This document shows positions 1 to 7,241 of a DNA stretch of 54,397 nucleotides, one piece after another (position 1 is the stretch's first letter; each line of letters opens with the position of its first letter). The notes beneath the pieces are model-generated. The model saw only the letters and a program-made list of their open reading frames with translations. It was not told where the DNA came from and did not search any database. The translations under genes were made by a program, and so were the position numbers. Source of the DNA: an uncultured Clostridia bacterium (GTDB lineage: Bacteria > Bacillota > Clostridia > Christensenellales > UBA1750); assembly GCA_904393115.1 (NCBI GenBank), contig CAJFMX010000017.1:1-54397 (forward strand). The letters run 5' to 3'.

Positions 1-103
1 CGCCGGTGGTCGCCAGCTTGGTCACACTGTAGCCTTCGTTCATCAGGTTGCTGACCAGGCGGGCCGCGTCCTCATCCTGGACGATTGCGATAATCAACTT
101 CAT
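1..103 (-). CDS. darA: DarA/PstA-type PII-like cyclic-di-AMP receptor, N-terminal fragment
   Basis: Only the first 34 codons lie in the window; the gene runs off the left edge. The visible N-terminus starts MKLIIAIVQDEDA and continues to a GYSVTKLATTGG segment. This is the opening of the DUF970/DarA (PstA, YaaQ) family, trimeric PII-like cytosolic proteins that bind cyclic di-AMP. Ligand-binding residues further on cannot be checked. It has its own strong promoter 40-70 bp upstream and follows minD-minE on the same strand. Family assignment is fairly secure from the N-terminal signature; the symbol follows the Bacillus name. Confidence 0.8.
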   Translation of the reverse strand, partial: MKLIIAIVQDEDAARLVSNLMNEGYSVTKLATTG

Positions 104-142
104 TGTCAGACCCCCTTAACGCTTCATTGGTTCTTATATTGT

Positions 143-171
143 ATTATACAGCATAATGGGAAGAATTGCAA
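143..171 (-). promoter_or_regulatory. sigma-A type promoter for darA
   Basis: Read on the minus strand, TTGCAA (166-171) and TATAAT (143-148) are separated by exactly 17 bp. The -10 is a perfect consensus and the -35 matches 4 of 6. The ATG of darA lies 40 bp downstream. This gives darA a promoter independent of minDE. Confidence 0.75.
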
Positions 172-232
172 ACGCTTTTGCGCAGATTGTAAATTTTTTA
201 TTACGCCCCGTTTCCTCTCCCCCTGCTGCCGC

Positions 233-478
233 TCAGCGCCGGCGCTTGACCGAGCGCACGGGCACGCTGAACTCCAGGAGGGTCTTCCCGGTCAGCCGGT
301 CGCGGGCGACGGTGGTGTTCGCCTCGTCGCGCTCCATCTCCAGGTATCCGCTCAGCGCCGCGAGCACGTCCAGCTGCATGAGCGCAAGGTCCCGGGCGGT
401 CACGGTGGTTCTGTCCTCGCGCAGCACGCTGCTCAGCCGGCTGCGGGCCACGTCTTTTGTCCTCTCTCTTCCGAGCAT
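233..478 (-). CDS. minE: Cell division topological specificity factor MinE
   Basis: 81 residues, close to the usual 80-90 for MinE. MinE stimulates the MinD ATPase and drives its pole-to-pole movement or localisation at the membrane. The C-terminal part contains LALMQLDVLAALSGYLE followed by a beta-rich segment ending LLEFSVPVRSVKRRR, matching the topological-specificity domain. The N-terminal anti-MinCD/membrane helix is short and arginine-rich. It starts 20 nt after the minD stop with a GAGGAG ribosome-binding site, so the two are co-transcribed. No minC is adjacent. Confidence 0.85.
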   Translation of the reverse strand: MLGRERTKDVARSRLSSVLREDRTTVTARDLALMQLDVLAALSGYLEMERDEANTTVARDRLTGKTLLEFSVPVRSVKRRR

Positions 479-498
479 CTCTCTCTCCTCGCTTTCTT

Positions 499-1284
499 TC
501 AGCCAAATTTCAACAAGAGTTTGCGGAAAAACCCGGCGCTCGTCAGCTCCTGGAAGGGGACCTCCTCCCCCATCAGGCGCGACGCGATGTTGCGGTAGGC
601 CAGGGAAACCTGCGTGTTTCCCCGGGCGACGGGCTCGCCCAGGTTCCCCGCGCGGATGACGGTCTCGTCGTCCGGGATGACGCCCAGCAGGTCGCACCCC
701 AGGACCTCGAGCATATCGCTCGTGGACATCATGTCCCCGCGGCGCACCATGCCGGCGCGGATGCGGTTGATGATGAGCCTGGGCGCGGGCAGGTCGTAGG
801 CGCGCAGGATGCCGATGACGCGGTCCGCGTCGCGCACGGCGGAGACCTCCGGCATGGTCACAACGACCGCCCGGTTTGCGCCGGCCACGGCGTTTTGGAA
901 TCCCTGCTCGATGCCGGCCGGGCAGTCGATGAGCACGTAGTCCGCGCCCTGCACGAGCTCGCCGACGAGGGCGCGCATCTGGTCGGCGGTGACGACGTTT
1001 TTGTCGCGGGTTTGGGCGGCGGGGAGAAGGTGCAGCCGGCCAAAGAAGCGCGGGTCCTCCACCAGGGCCTGCCGCAGGCGGCACTTGCCCTCCACGACGT
1101 CCACCAGGTCGTAGACGATCTTGTCCTCCAACCCCATGACGACGTCCAGGTTTCTCAGGCCGATGTCCGTATCCACCAGCATCACGTGCGCGCCCTTGAG
1201 CGCGAGCGCCGCGCCGATGTTGAGCGTCGCGGTGGTCTTGCCCACGCCGCCCTTGCCGGAGGTGATGACGATTGCCTCCCCCAC
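499..1284 (-). CDS. minD: Septum site-determining ATPase MinD
   Basis: 261 residues. MinD is a deviant Walker-A ATPase that dimerises on ATP, sits on the membrane and positions the division inhibitor MinC. The deviant P-loop KGGVGKT is at residues 11-17, followed by the LVDTDIGLRNLD switch region. The C-terminus GFFRKLLLKFG is the expected amphipathic membrane-targeting helix. I chose the GTG at 1284 (MGEAIVITSGKGG) because AAGGAG lies just upstream; the open frame continues further upstream but that part lacks family similarity. It heads a minD-minE operon with no minC partner in the window. Confidence 0.93.
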   Translation of the reverse strand: MGEAIVITSGKGGVGKTTATLNIGAALALKGAHVMLVDTDIGLRNLDVVMGLEDKIVYDLVDVVEGKCRLRQALVEDPRFFGRLHLLPAAQTRDKNVVTADQMRALVGELVQGADYVLIDCPAGIEQGFQNAVAGANRAVVVTMPEVSAVRDADRVIGILRAYDLPAPRLIINRIRAGMVRRGDMMSTSDMLEVLGCDLLGVIPDDETVIRAGNLGEPVARGNTQVSLAYRNIASRLMGEEVPFQELTSAGFFRKLLLKFG

Positions 1285-1359
1285 TGCGTACCCGCTCCTT
1301 TCTCCTTGCGGACAAGTCTCCCGCTTTTCCGGGAAATGTCCTCTTTCCGTTCCACAAAC

Positions 1360-1388
1360 ACTATACCTGCGGCGCGCACATCCCGCAA
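1360..1388 (-). promoter_or_regulatory. Promoter of minD-minE
   Basis: Minus-strand TTGCGG (1383-1388), 17 bp, TATAGT (1360-1365). It lies about 75 bp upstream of the minD GTG, in the divergent gap shared with the AraC gene. Confidence 0.6.
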
Positions 1389-1449
1389 GGCGACATGACA
1401 TTTTCGGCGAAAACGGTGCGTTTTCCGACAGGCCGCCGCACATTTCCGG

Positions 1450-1478
1450 TTGCGGATTTTCCCGCTTTGTGGTAAATT
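1450..1478 (+). promoter_or_regulatory. Promoter of the AraC-GNAT gene
   Basis: Plus-strand TTGCGG (1450-1455), 17 bp, TAAATT (1473-1478), placing the start of transcription about 20 bp before the coding start. Moderate match. Confidence 0.5.
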
Positions 1479-1506
1479 GATCGCAGAAGAAGGGGAGGAA
1501 GAGAAT

Positions 1507-3066
1507 ATGGACTGCGAACGCCTGCCGTTTGTTCCCGATACGCCCAACGACGACCTGATGCTTTTGCACCAATACCGCGTATCCGAAACCTATGCGCTGC
1601 ACCGGCACGAATTTTACGAGGTGTTCTACGTATTGCGCGGCCAGGCGCTGCACGAGATGGACGGTTCCTCCCAGGTGGTTTCCGAGGGGACGCTGGTCTT
1701 CATCCGGCCGGACGACGCGCACTGCTACAAGGTCCTGAACTGCGACGACTTTGAATTCGTCAACGTCAACATCGCGGGGAGCCTGGCCGCGCAGGCCTTT
1801 CGCTGGCTCCGCATTCCGCAGGAGAGCTTTGACCGCCCCAAGCTCCCGCCGAGCATCCGGCTCCTGGGTGCGCAGCACGAGGAGATGCAGCGCAAGTTCC
1901 TGGAGCTCTCGCGGATGAGCCCCGGGCCGGAGCGGCGCCGCAGCTTCTGCGCGCTGATCCCGGAGGTGCTGCTGCTGCTCTTCACGCGGGCGGACATGGA
2001 AAGAACCCCCGTGATGCCGCCCTGGCTCACGGAGGTCCTGCAAAAACTGGACGATCCCGCCTGCTTCACGCAGGGGCTGCCCGAGCTCCTGCGCATGACG
2101 CCCTACACGCAGGAGCACCTGACGCGGTCCTTCCGCCGCTACGTGCACACGACGCCCACGGCCTACATCAACCAGAAGCGCCTGAACTACGCGGCCGCGC
2201 TCCTTGCGGACCGGAGCCTTGCGCCCGCCGAGGTCGCGCAGCGCGCCGGCTTTCACAACCTCAGCCACTTCTATCACCTCTTCCGCCAGCAGTACGGCTG
2301 CACGCCGCTGCAGTATTCCGCGCGGTATCGGGACGAGCAGAGCGCGCAGTCGCGCTATCTTGCGGCCATCAGCCGCCGCGCGGAGCGCGCTTGCGCGGTC
2401 TACGGCGCGGCGCGCATTCCGCTGGAGGGCGGTCTGTTCGCGCACTACGCCTCGGCCGGGCGCACGCACATCTTCCTCTCCCTGGAGCGCGACGTCTCCG
2501 AGGACCGCCTGGCGGAGGTGTTTGCGCGCTGGGATCCGCGCCTGACGCCCGGCGCGCTCCTGCACATCAACCGCGAAAACGCGTCGCTCTTTCACTCGAT
2601 CTGCAAAAAGTACGGCCGCGCGCCGGTCGCCGTGCGCCGCGAATTTCTCCTGACCCGGGAGCGCTTTCTGCGCCTGGGGCGCGAGGAGGGGCCCGCCCGC
2701 CTGGAGATGCGGACCGCCCTGTCCGCGCCAGACGTCGCGCCGCTGCTGTTTGCGGCCCTGCCCTTCCTCTCGCCGGAGGACGTGCGCTCGCTGTGCCAAT
2801 GCCGCGGCTTTGTCGCGCGGGTCGAGGACGCGGTCGTGGGCGCGGTAGGGCTCTCCGCGGAGGGCGTGGAGGTTCTCGCCGTCTCCCCCGCCTTCCGCCG
2901 CCAGGGGATCGGCACGCAGCTGCTGCGGGCGGCGGCCGCGCAGTTCTTTGCGGACGGCGGGGACCTCTGCTCCCTCTCCCTGCCGGAGGAGGCGCAGGAA
3001 GGGCTCGCCTTTGCGCGCGGCCTGTCCCTGGCGCAGACCGGGCACGAGGCCGTCTTTGCGCTGTAA
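1507..3066 (+). CDS. AraC-family regulator fused to a C-terminal GNAT acetyltransferase domain
   Basis: 519 residues, about 220 longer than a typical AraC regulator. Residues 1-130 form a cupin-type sensor domain (LHRHEFYEVFYVLRG, FIRPDDAHCY). A double helix-turn-helix AraC domain follows near 180-280; its second helix-turn-helix reads PAEVAQRAGFHNLSHFYHLF. Residues from about 300 to the end contain a GNAT fold with the acetyl-CoA loop SPAFRRQGIGTQLL. The AraC half should bind DNA in response to a small molecule; the GNAT half should acetylate an unknown substrate. The start has a GGGGAGG site. It is divergent from minD and ends at a bidirectional terminator. Substrate and regulon are unknown. 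Confidence 0.85.
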   Translation: MDCERLPFVPDTPNDDLMLLHQYRVSETYALHRHEFYEVFYVLRGQALHEMDGSSQVVSEGTLVFIRPDDAHCYKVLNCDDFEFVNVNIAGSLAAQAFRWLRIPQESFDRPKLPPSIRLLGAQHEEMQRKFLELSRMSPGPERRRSFCALIPEVLLLLFTRADMERTPVMPPWLTEVLQKLDDPACFTQGLPELLRMTPYTQEHLTRSFRRYVHTTPTAYINQKRLNYAAALLADRSLAPAEVAQRAGFHNLSHFYHLFRQQYGCTPLQYSARYRDEQSAQSRYLAAISRRAERACAVYGAARIPLEGGLFAHYASAGRTHIFLSLERDVSEDRLAEVFARWDPRLTPGALLHINRENASLFHSICKKYGRAPVAVRREFLLTRERFLRLGREEGPARLEMRTALSAPDVAPLLFAALPFLSPEDVRSLCQCRGFVARVEDAVVGAVGLSAEGVEVLAVSPAFRRQGIGTQLLRAAAAQFFADGGDLCSLSLPEEAQEGLAFARGLSLAQTGHEAVFAL

Positions 3067-3080
3067 GAGGCAAAAAACAT

Positions 3081-3114
3081 CGCCCCGGCATCCGAAGATG
3101 CCGGGGCGTCTCTT
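3081..3114. terminator. Bidirectional intrinsic terminator between the AraC-GNAT gene and pgsA
   Basis: A perfect 12-bp stem, CGCCCCGGCATC (3081-3092) with GATGCCGGGGCG (3097-3108), has a CGAA loop. It is followed by a T-rich tract on the plus strand and preceded by an A-run (T-run for the minus strand). It serves both convergent genes. Confidence 0.85.
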
Positions 3115-3120
3115 TTGATC

Positions 3121-3660
3121 TTATCGCGCGGATTTGGGCTTGCGGAAGAGCTGCGGGTTGGTCCGCACGATGATGATGCCGTAGATGATCATCGCGAGGA
3201 TGGCGACCGCCGTGGCGACGGTCAGCACGTAGGTGTGCCAGGGCGCGACGATGTCCGAGAAGAAGGAGAGCAGGACCGCCGCAGTGAACAGGACGGTCGC
3301 GAGCTTGCCGAAGAAGTTGGCCGGCAGCACGATGTCCTTGCGGTAGAGCAGCGCGCCGATGGTGATCATGCTGCACTCCTTGATGCAGATGACGATGGGC
3401 ACCCACAGCGGGATGCGCCCCGTGGCGTACAGGCAGAACAGCGTGGTCATGAGCATGAGCTTGTCCGCAAGGGGGTCCATGACCTTGCCGAACTTTGTGA
3501 CCAGGTTATAGCGCCGGGCGATGTAGCCGTCCAGAAAATCCGTAAACTCCGCGAGCAGAAAGAACGCGAGCGCCCAATAGGGCAGATCTGCCGCGAAAAA
3601 CGCGATCACGACGGGGATCATCCCCATGCGCAGGATGGTCAGCAAATTCGGCAAATTCAT
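3121..3660 (-). CDS. pgsA: CDP-diacylglycerol--glycerol-3-phosphate 3-phosphatidyltransferase
   Basis: 179 residues. This integral membrane enzyme makes phosphatidylglycerophosphate, the committed step to phosphatidylglycerol. The CDP-alcohol phosphotransferase signature is complete: D41, D44-G45, A48-R49, G58, D62 and D66 (DGYIARR...GKVMDPLADK). Five or six hydrophobic segments follow. The ATG at 3660 (MNLPNLLTILRMG) fits the family start; the frame extends 23 codons upstream without similarity. It lies downstream of two tRNA genes on the same strand, with a terminator between. Confidence 0.93.
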   Translation of the reverse strand: MNLPNLLTILRMGMIPVVIAFFAADLPYWALAFFLLAEFTDFLDGYIARRYNLVTKFGKVMDPLADKLMLMTTLFCLYATGRIPLWVPIVICIKECSMITIGALLYRKDIVLPANFFGKLATVLFTAAVLLSFFSDIVAPWHTYVLTVATAVAILAMIIYGIIIVRTNPQLFRKPKSAR

Positions 3661-3699
3661 GTAGAATCCCTCATACCTTCCGGAAAATGTTTTTTCGGG

Positions 3700-3736
3700 A
3701 AAAAGAATGCAGGCTGTGGCAAACGCCAAAGCCTGC
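3700..3736 (-). terminator. Terminator of the tRNA-Thr/tRNA-Pro unit
   Basis: Minus-strand stem GCAGGCT...AGCCTGC (3709-3715 with 3730-3736) with an inner TGGC/GCCA stem and an AAAC-type loop, followed by a TTCTTTTT tract. It lies just downstream of tRNA-Pro and upstream of pgsA. Confidence 0.75.
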
Positions 3737-3759
3737 TGATTCGGTTTCCCGAAACAATT

Positions 3760-3836
3760 TGGTCGAGGTGACAGGATTTGAACCTGCGACCTTTTGGTCC
3801 CGAACCAAACACGCTACCAAACTGCGCTACACCTCG
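3760..3836 (-). tRNA. tRNA-Pro (anticodon CGG)
   Basis: A 77-nt cloverleaf on the minus strand. The acceptor stem CGAGGTG/CACCTCG is perfect, the CCA end is encoded, and the T-loop reads GGTTCAAATCC. The anticodon stem TTTGG/CCAAA encloses TTCGGGA, so the anticodon is CGG and reads proline CCG codons. It lies 4 bp from tRNA-Thr. Confidence 0.95.
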
Positions 3837-3840
3837 AAAC

Positions 3841-3916
3841 TGGAGCCAACAAAGGGACTCGAACCCTTGACCTGCAGTTTACGAAACTGCTGCTCTACCG
3901 ACTGAGCTATGTTGGC
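3841..3916 (-). tRNA. tRNA-Thr (anticodon CGT)
   Basis: A 76-nt cloverleaf on the minus strand. The acceptor stem GCCAACA/TGTTGGC is perfect and the T-arm GGGTTCGAGTCCC and CCA end are present. The anticodon stem GCAGT/ACTGC encloses TTCGTAA, giving anticodon CGT for threonine ACG codons. It is first in the two-tRNA unit. Confidence 0.95.
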
Positions 3917-3919
3917 GCG

Positions 3920-4402
3920 TCATCTCAAGCACCGACACTCATGGATTATAGCAGGTTGTTTCCGATTTGGCAAGGGGTCTTTCCAAAAAAACTGCAAAGT
4001 TTTTTTCCTGGCTCTGTCCGCGTCGGGCCGGCAGCTGCCGTGCGCCCGCCGGATGCGGGCGCACGAGTGTGCCGAGGCGCACTGCGAGCAGGTGGACGCC
4101 GTGGAGCTGCTGCTGGACCCGCAGCAGGTCGTGCTGGAGGAATCCGAGCAGCAGGTCGTGCTCGTTTCGCCGCTCGTGCAGCAGCAGGAGCTGTCGTCCT
4201 GGCTGCAGGAGCAGGAGCAGCCGCACCGGTTGCAGCAGCCGCAGCGGTTCCACCAGTTGCAGTTGTTCCACCAATTGCAGCGCCGCGCGCTGCAGCCGTT
4301 TTCGCAGACGATGCCGCAACCCACCGTGCGGATGCAGCCGCCCGGGCAAGTCGTGGTGTAGGGGATCTGCACAATGCCGCCGTTGCAAGAAGAACAGGCC
4401 AT
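3920..4402 (-). CDS. Very cysteine-rich protein of unknown function
   Basis: 160 residues with about 29 cysteines. The ATG at 4402 has a GGGAGG site 8 nt upstream. The first third is CxxC-like (MACSSCNGG, CPGGC). The middle has a WW-rich repeat (CNWWNNCNWWNRCGCC) and alternating Cys-Ser; then come two copies of TTCC within serine-rich spacers. There is no signal peptide. I do not recognise the family; metal binding or a disulfide-linked spore or coat protein would fit the composition. The last 30 or so codons lose this composition and overlap the tRNA promoter, so the true 3' end may be earlier or frameshifted. An A7/T7 hairpin near 3992-4013 may be its terminator. Confidence 0.6.
   Translation of the reverse strand: MACSSCNGGIVQIPYTTTCPGGCIRTVGCGIVCENGCSARRCNWWNNCNWWNRCGCCNRCGCSCSCSQDDSSCCCTSGETSTTCCSDSSSTTCCGSSSSSTASTCSQCASAHSCARIRRAHGSCRPDADRARKKTLQFFWKDPLPNRKQPAIIHECRCLR
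3945..3973 (-). promoter_or_regulatory. Promoter of the tRNA-Thr/tRNA-Pro unit
   Basis: Minus-strand TTGCCA (3968-3973), 17 bp, TATAAT (3945-3950). It lies about 30 bp upstream of tRNA-Thr and inside the 3' end of the cysteine-rich ORF. Confidence 0.75.
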
Positions 4403-4448
4403 ATTCAAAACCTCCCGGTTTCCCATCTGTTCCCATCTTGTGGATAGG

Positions 4449-4510
4449 TATCGGCGAAAAAATCTTCCCGCCGATACATCCTATGCACCGGCGGGAAAAG
4501 TTGCTATAAT
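4449..4510 (+). promoter_or_regulatory. Inverted repeat and -10 box upstream of the LUD gene
   Basis: A perfect 8-bp inverted repeat TATCGGCG (4449-4456) / CGCCGATA (4469-4476) precedes a TATAAT (4505-4510). The -35 at 17 bp spacing (TATGCA) is poor, so this may be an activator-dependent promoter, or the repeat may be an operator. It sits between the divergent cysteine-rich and LUD genes. Confidence 0.4.
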
Positions 4511-4544
4511 GGAAATGGAAAAAAGAACTTCAGGAGGGTTGGCC

Positions 4545-5153
4545 ATGGAACGACTCAACAAACTCAAGGAACGCCTGGAAAAAATCGGCTACACCGCAAA
4601 GGTCTTTGCGACCGGCGAGGAGGCGAAAGCCTACCTCCTCTCCGCCATCCCCACAACGGATACCGTGGGCGTGGGCGGCAGCATGACCGTTCAGCAGCTC
4701 GGCCTTGCAGAGGCCCTTCGCGCGCGCGGCCAGCAGGTCTCCTGGCACTGGGGCGTGCCCGCCGACCAGGTGGCGGAGATGCGCCGCCTGGCCTCCACCG
4801 CGGACACCTACCTCTGCTCCGCCAACGCGATCCTGCCCGACGGCCGCATCGTCAACATCGACGGCTTCGGCAACCGCCTGGCCGCCACGCTCTACGGCCC
4901 CAAGAAGGTCTACATGATCGTGGGCGAAAACAAGCTCGCCGACACCCTGGACGCGGCCATGGACCGCATCAAGAACGTCTCCTGCCCGCGCAACGCCAAG
5001 CGCCTGAACCTCAAGACCCCCTGCGCGGTGCTCGGCCGCTGCACGGACTGTTCCTCCCCGGACCGCATGTGCCACGCCACGCTGATCCTGGACCGCAAGC
5101 CCAACGCCCACCCCATGGAGATCCTCCTTGTGGCGCAGGAGCTCGGCTACTGA
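4545..5153 (+). CDS. LUD-domain protein (DUF162, lactate-utilisation LutC-like)
   Basis: 202 residues, one LUD domain. The family includes LutC of the L-lactate utilisation complex, but single-domain relatives are mostly uncharacterised. Visible family features are VGVGGSMTVQQLGL near the N-terminal third, the YLCSANAIL segment, GNRLAATLYGPKKVYMIVGENK, and a cysteine-rich C-terminus (CAVLGRCTDCSSPDRMC) typical of the LUD subgroup with C-terminal Cys residues. The ATG at 4545 follows AGGAGG. It is 16 bp upstream of the GH78 gene and probably in one transcript with it. No lutA or lutB is nearby, so a lactate role is not supported by context. Confidence 0.8.
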   Translation: MERLNKLKERLEKIGYTAKVFATGEEAKAYLLSAIPTTDTVGVGGSMTVQQLGLAEALRARGQQVSWHWGVPADQVAEMRRLASTADTYLCSANAILPDGRIVNIDGFGNRLAATLYGPKKVYMIVGENKLADTLDAAMDRIKNVSCPRNAKRLNLKTPCAVLGRCTDCSSPDRMCHATLILDRKPNAHPMEILLVAQELGY

Positions 5154-5169
5154 GGAAGGGAGAAGCGCC

Positions 5170-7143
5170 ATGGCATACTGGATCTGGTTTCCGCACGACT
5201 TTTCCATCGACCTGCGCGGCCGTGTGGAGATGCGCCGCCAGGAGCACGGCATGACCTGCCCCTCGATCTGGCGCATGGACGCGCCCTCGCGCGCCGTCGC
5301 CTTCCGCAGGGCGTACACCCTGGACGCGCCGGGCCGCGCGCGCCTCTTTTCCCAGGGCGAGGCCTACGTCTGCATCGACGGCGCGTCCATCCCGGACCGC
5401 GCGCAGGAGATCGCCCTGCCCGCGGGCAGCCACGTGCTCACGGTCTCGGTGATGAGCCTGACCTCGCTGCCGGCGCTCTACCTGGAGGGGGACGTGGAGA
5501 CAGACGGGAGCTTCTTCGCCTGCGAAAACAACGTGGACTTCGTCCCCTGCGGGTGGTCGCCCGCGTTCTGCGCGCCCGGCAAGCGGCCCATGGACTACTG
5601 CCTGCCCACGCGCCCCCTCTCCCCGGCCGGCCGGACGGAAGAGGGACTGATCGACTTTGGCCGGGAGGTCTTCGGCTTCCTGCACCTGACCAGCGCCGCA
5701 CCCGGCGCCTACACCGTCTACTACGGCGAATCCGCCGCGGAGGCGCTCGCCGGCAAGCAGGGCGAAACCTGGGATGCGGGCGCGTTCCTGCGCGCGGGCG
5801 AGGAGATCCGCCTGCCCTCGCGCGCGATGCGCTTTGTCCGCGTGGACGGCCCGGCCGACCTTTCGGCCGCGTGGCTGGAGGAGGAGTACAACGGCCTGCC
5901 CTGGCGCGCCGCCTTCTCCTGCGAGGACGAGCGCCTGAACGCGATCTACGGCGTCTCCGCCCGCACGATGGAGCTCTGCACGCGCGAGTTCTTCCTGGAC
6001 GGCATCAAGCGCGACCGCTGGGTCTGGGCTGGGGACGCGCTGCAGTCCGTGCTCATCAACCACTACTCCTATCTGGACCGCGCCACGACCCGCCGCACGC
6101 TCGCCGCGCTGCGCGGCCGCGATCCCTTCAACCAGCACATCAACACCATCCTGGACTACACCTTCTACTGGATGATCGCCGTCTGGGAGGACTACTTCTA
6201 CACGGGCGATCCCTCGTTCCTCGCGGGGATGTACGAAAAGATGGTCTCGGCCATGGACTACACGCTGCGCTTCACCTCCGCGGACGGCTTTGTCGTGGGG
6301 CAGAAGCGGGACTGGGTCTTCGTGGACTGGGCGGACATGCGCAAGGAGGGCGAGCTCTGCGTCGAGCAGGTGCTGCTGTGGAAGGCGCTGCGCGTCCTGG
6401 CGGACAGCGCGGCGGTCCTGGGCAAGGCTGCGGACGCCGCGGCCTACGCCGCGCGGGCCGGCGCGCTGCGGGACCGCATCCTCGCGGTGTTCTGGTCCGA
6501 GGAGAAGGGCACGCTCCTGCACCAGCGCGTGGACGGCAAGGTGCAGGGGCACACGCGCTATGCGCCGCTGTTCGCGCTGCTGTACGGCCTCCTGCCCGCG
6601 GACAAGGCGCGCCTTGCGACGGAGAACACGCTGCTCTCCGACGCGGCGCCCGCCATCACCACGCCCTACATGCGCTTTTACGAGATGGACGCGCTCCTGC
6701 GCGCCGGGCGCACGCGCGAGGTGCTCGAGGGCGTGCGCGCCTACTGGGGCGGCATGCTGGACCTGGGCGCCACGAGCATCTGGGAGCAGTTCGATCCCAA
6801 CGAGACGGGCGGCGAGCACTACGCCATGTACGGCCGGCCCTTCGGCCGCAGCCTCTGCCACTGCTGGGGCGCGGGGCCCGTCTACCTCTGCGGCCGGCAC
6901 ATCCTGGGCGTCGCGCCCACGGCGCCGGGCTACGCGCAGTACGAGGTGCGCCCGAACCCCGGCGATCTGCGCCGCGTCGAGGGCGCCGTCCCCACGCCGG
7001 ACGGCTCCCTCTCGGTGCGCATCGAGGACGGGCGCGTCCGCGTTTCCAGCACCTGCCGCGGGGAGGGCGTTCTCCTCTGGCAGGGCCAGCGCGCGCCGCT
7101 TCCCCCCTGCGAGGGCACTGAGCCCGTCGTCGTCGAGCTGTAA
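5170..7143 (+). CDS. GH78-like alpha-L-rhamnosidase-related protein
   Basis: 657 residues, no signal peptide, so probably cytoplasmic. N-terminal beta-sandwich modules are followed by an (alpha/alpha)6 barrel. The barrel starts near 245 (CEDERLNAIYGVSARTMELCTREFFLDGIKRDRWVWAGD, split over 251-289) and ends with the DLGATSIWEQFDP segment and a C-terminal beta domain. The usual GH78 stretch RDERxGWxGD, which carries the proposed general-acid Glu, reads RDRWVWAGD here. Hydrolysis of rhamnosides is therefore not certain; relatives with this variant exist. It follows the LUD gene by 16 bp with a GAAGGGAG site and ends at a strong terminator. Confidence 0.75.
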   Translation: MAYWIWFPHDFSIDLRGRVEMRRQEHGMTCPSIWRMDAPSRAVAFRRAYTLDAPGRARLFSQGEAYVCIDGASIPDRAQEIALPAGSHVLTVSVMSLTSLPALYLEGDVETDGSFFACENNVDFVPCGWSPAFCAPGKRPMDYCLPTRPLSPAGRTEEGLIDFGREVFGFLHLTSAAPGAYTVYYGESAAEALAGKQGETWDAGAFLRAGEEIRLPSRAMRFVRVDGPADLSAAWLEEEYNGLPWRAAFSCEDERLNAIYGVSARTMELCTREFFLDGIKRDRWVWAGDALQSVLINHYSYLDRATTRRTLAALRGRDPFNQHINTILDYTFYWMIAVWEDYFYTGDPSFLAGMYEKMVSAMDYTLRFTSADGFVVGQKRDWVFVDWADMRKEGELCVEQVLLWKALRVLADSAAVLGKAADAAAYAARAGALRDRILAVFWSEEKGTLLHQRVDGKVQGHTRYAPLFALLYGLLPADKARLATENTLLSDAAPAITTPYMRFYEMDALLRAGRTREVLEGVRAYWGGMLDLGATSIWEQFDPNETGGEHYAMYGRPFGRSLCHCWGAGPVYLCGRHILGVAPTAPGYAQYEVRPNPGDLRRVEGAVPTPDGSLSVRIEDGRVRVSSTCRGEGVLLWQGQRAPLPPCEGTEPVVVEL

Positions 7144-7148
7144 GGCAA

Positions 7149-7193
7149 AAAGAATCGCCCGCCCCCTTGCAGAAGGGAGCGGGCGATTCTTTT
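7149..7193 (+). terminator. Terminator of the LUD-GH78 unit
   Basis: A long stem AAAGAATCGCCCGCCCCCTT (7149-7168) pairs with 7172-7191, with one mismatch, and is followed by TTTT. The left arm is even more complementary to a copy at 7644-7663 beyond the repeat array. Confidence 0.8.
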
Positions 7194-7241
7194 GGTAACC
7201 CCTTTTTTGAAATCCGCATCGGCAGCGCGTGCGCCTGCGCA

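Noticed and set aside
499..3045. Minus-strand frame joining minD to a long upstream extension across the AraC gene
   Set aside because: Only the last 261 codons resemble MinD, and they have their own GTG, ribosome-binding site and promoter.
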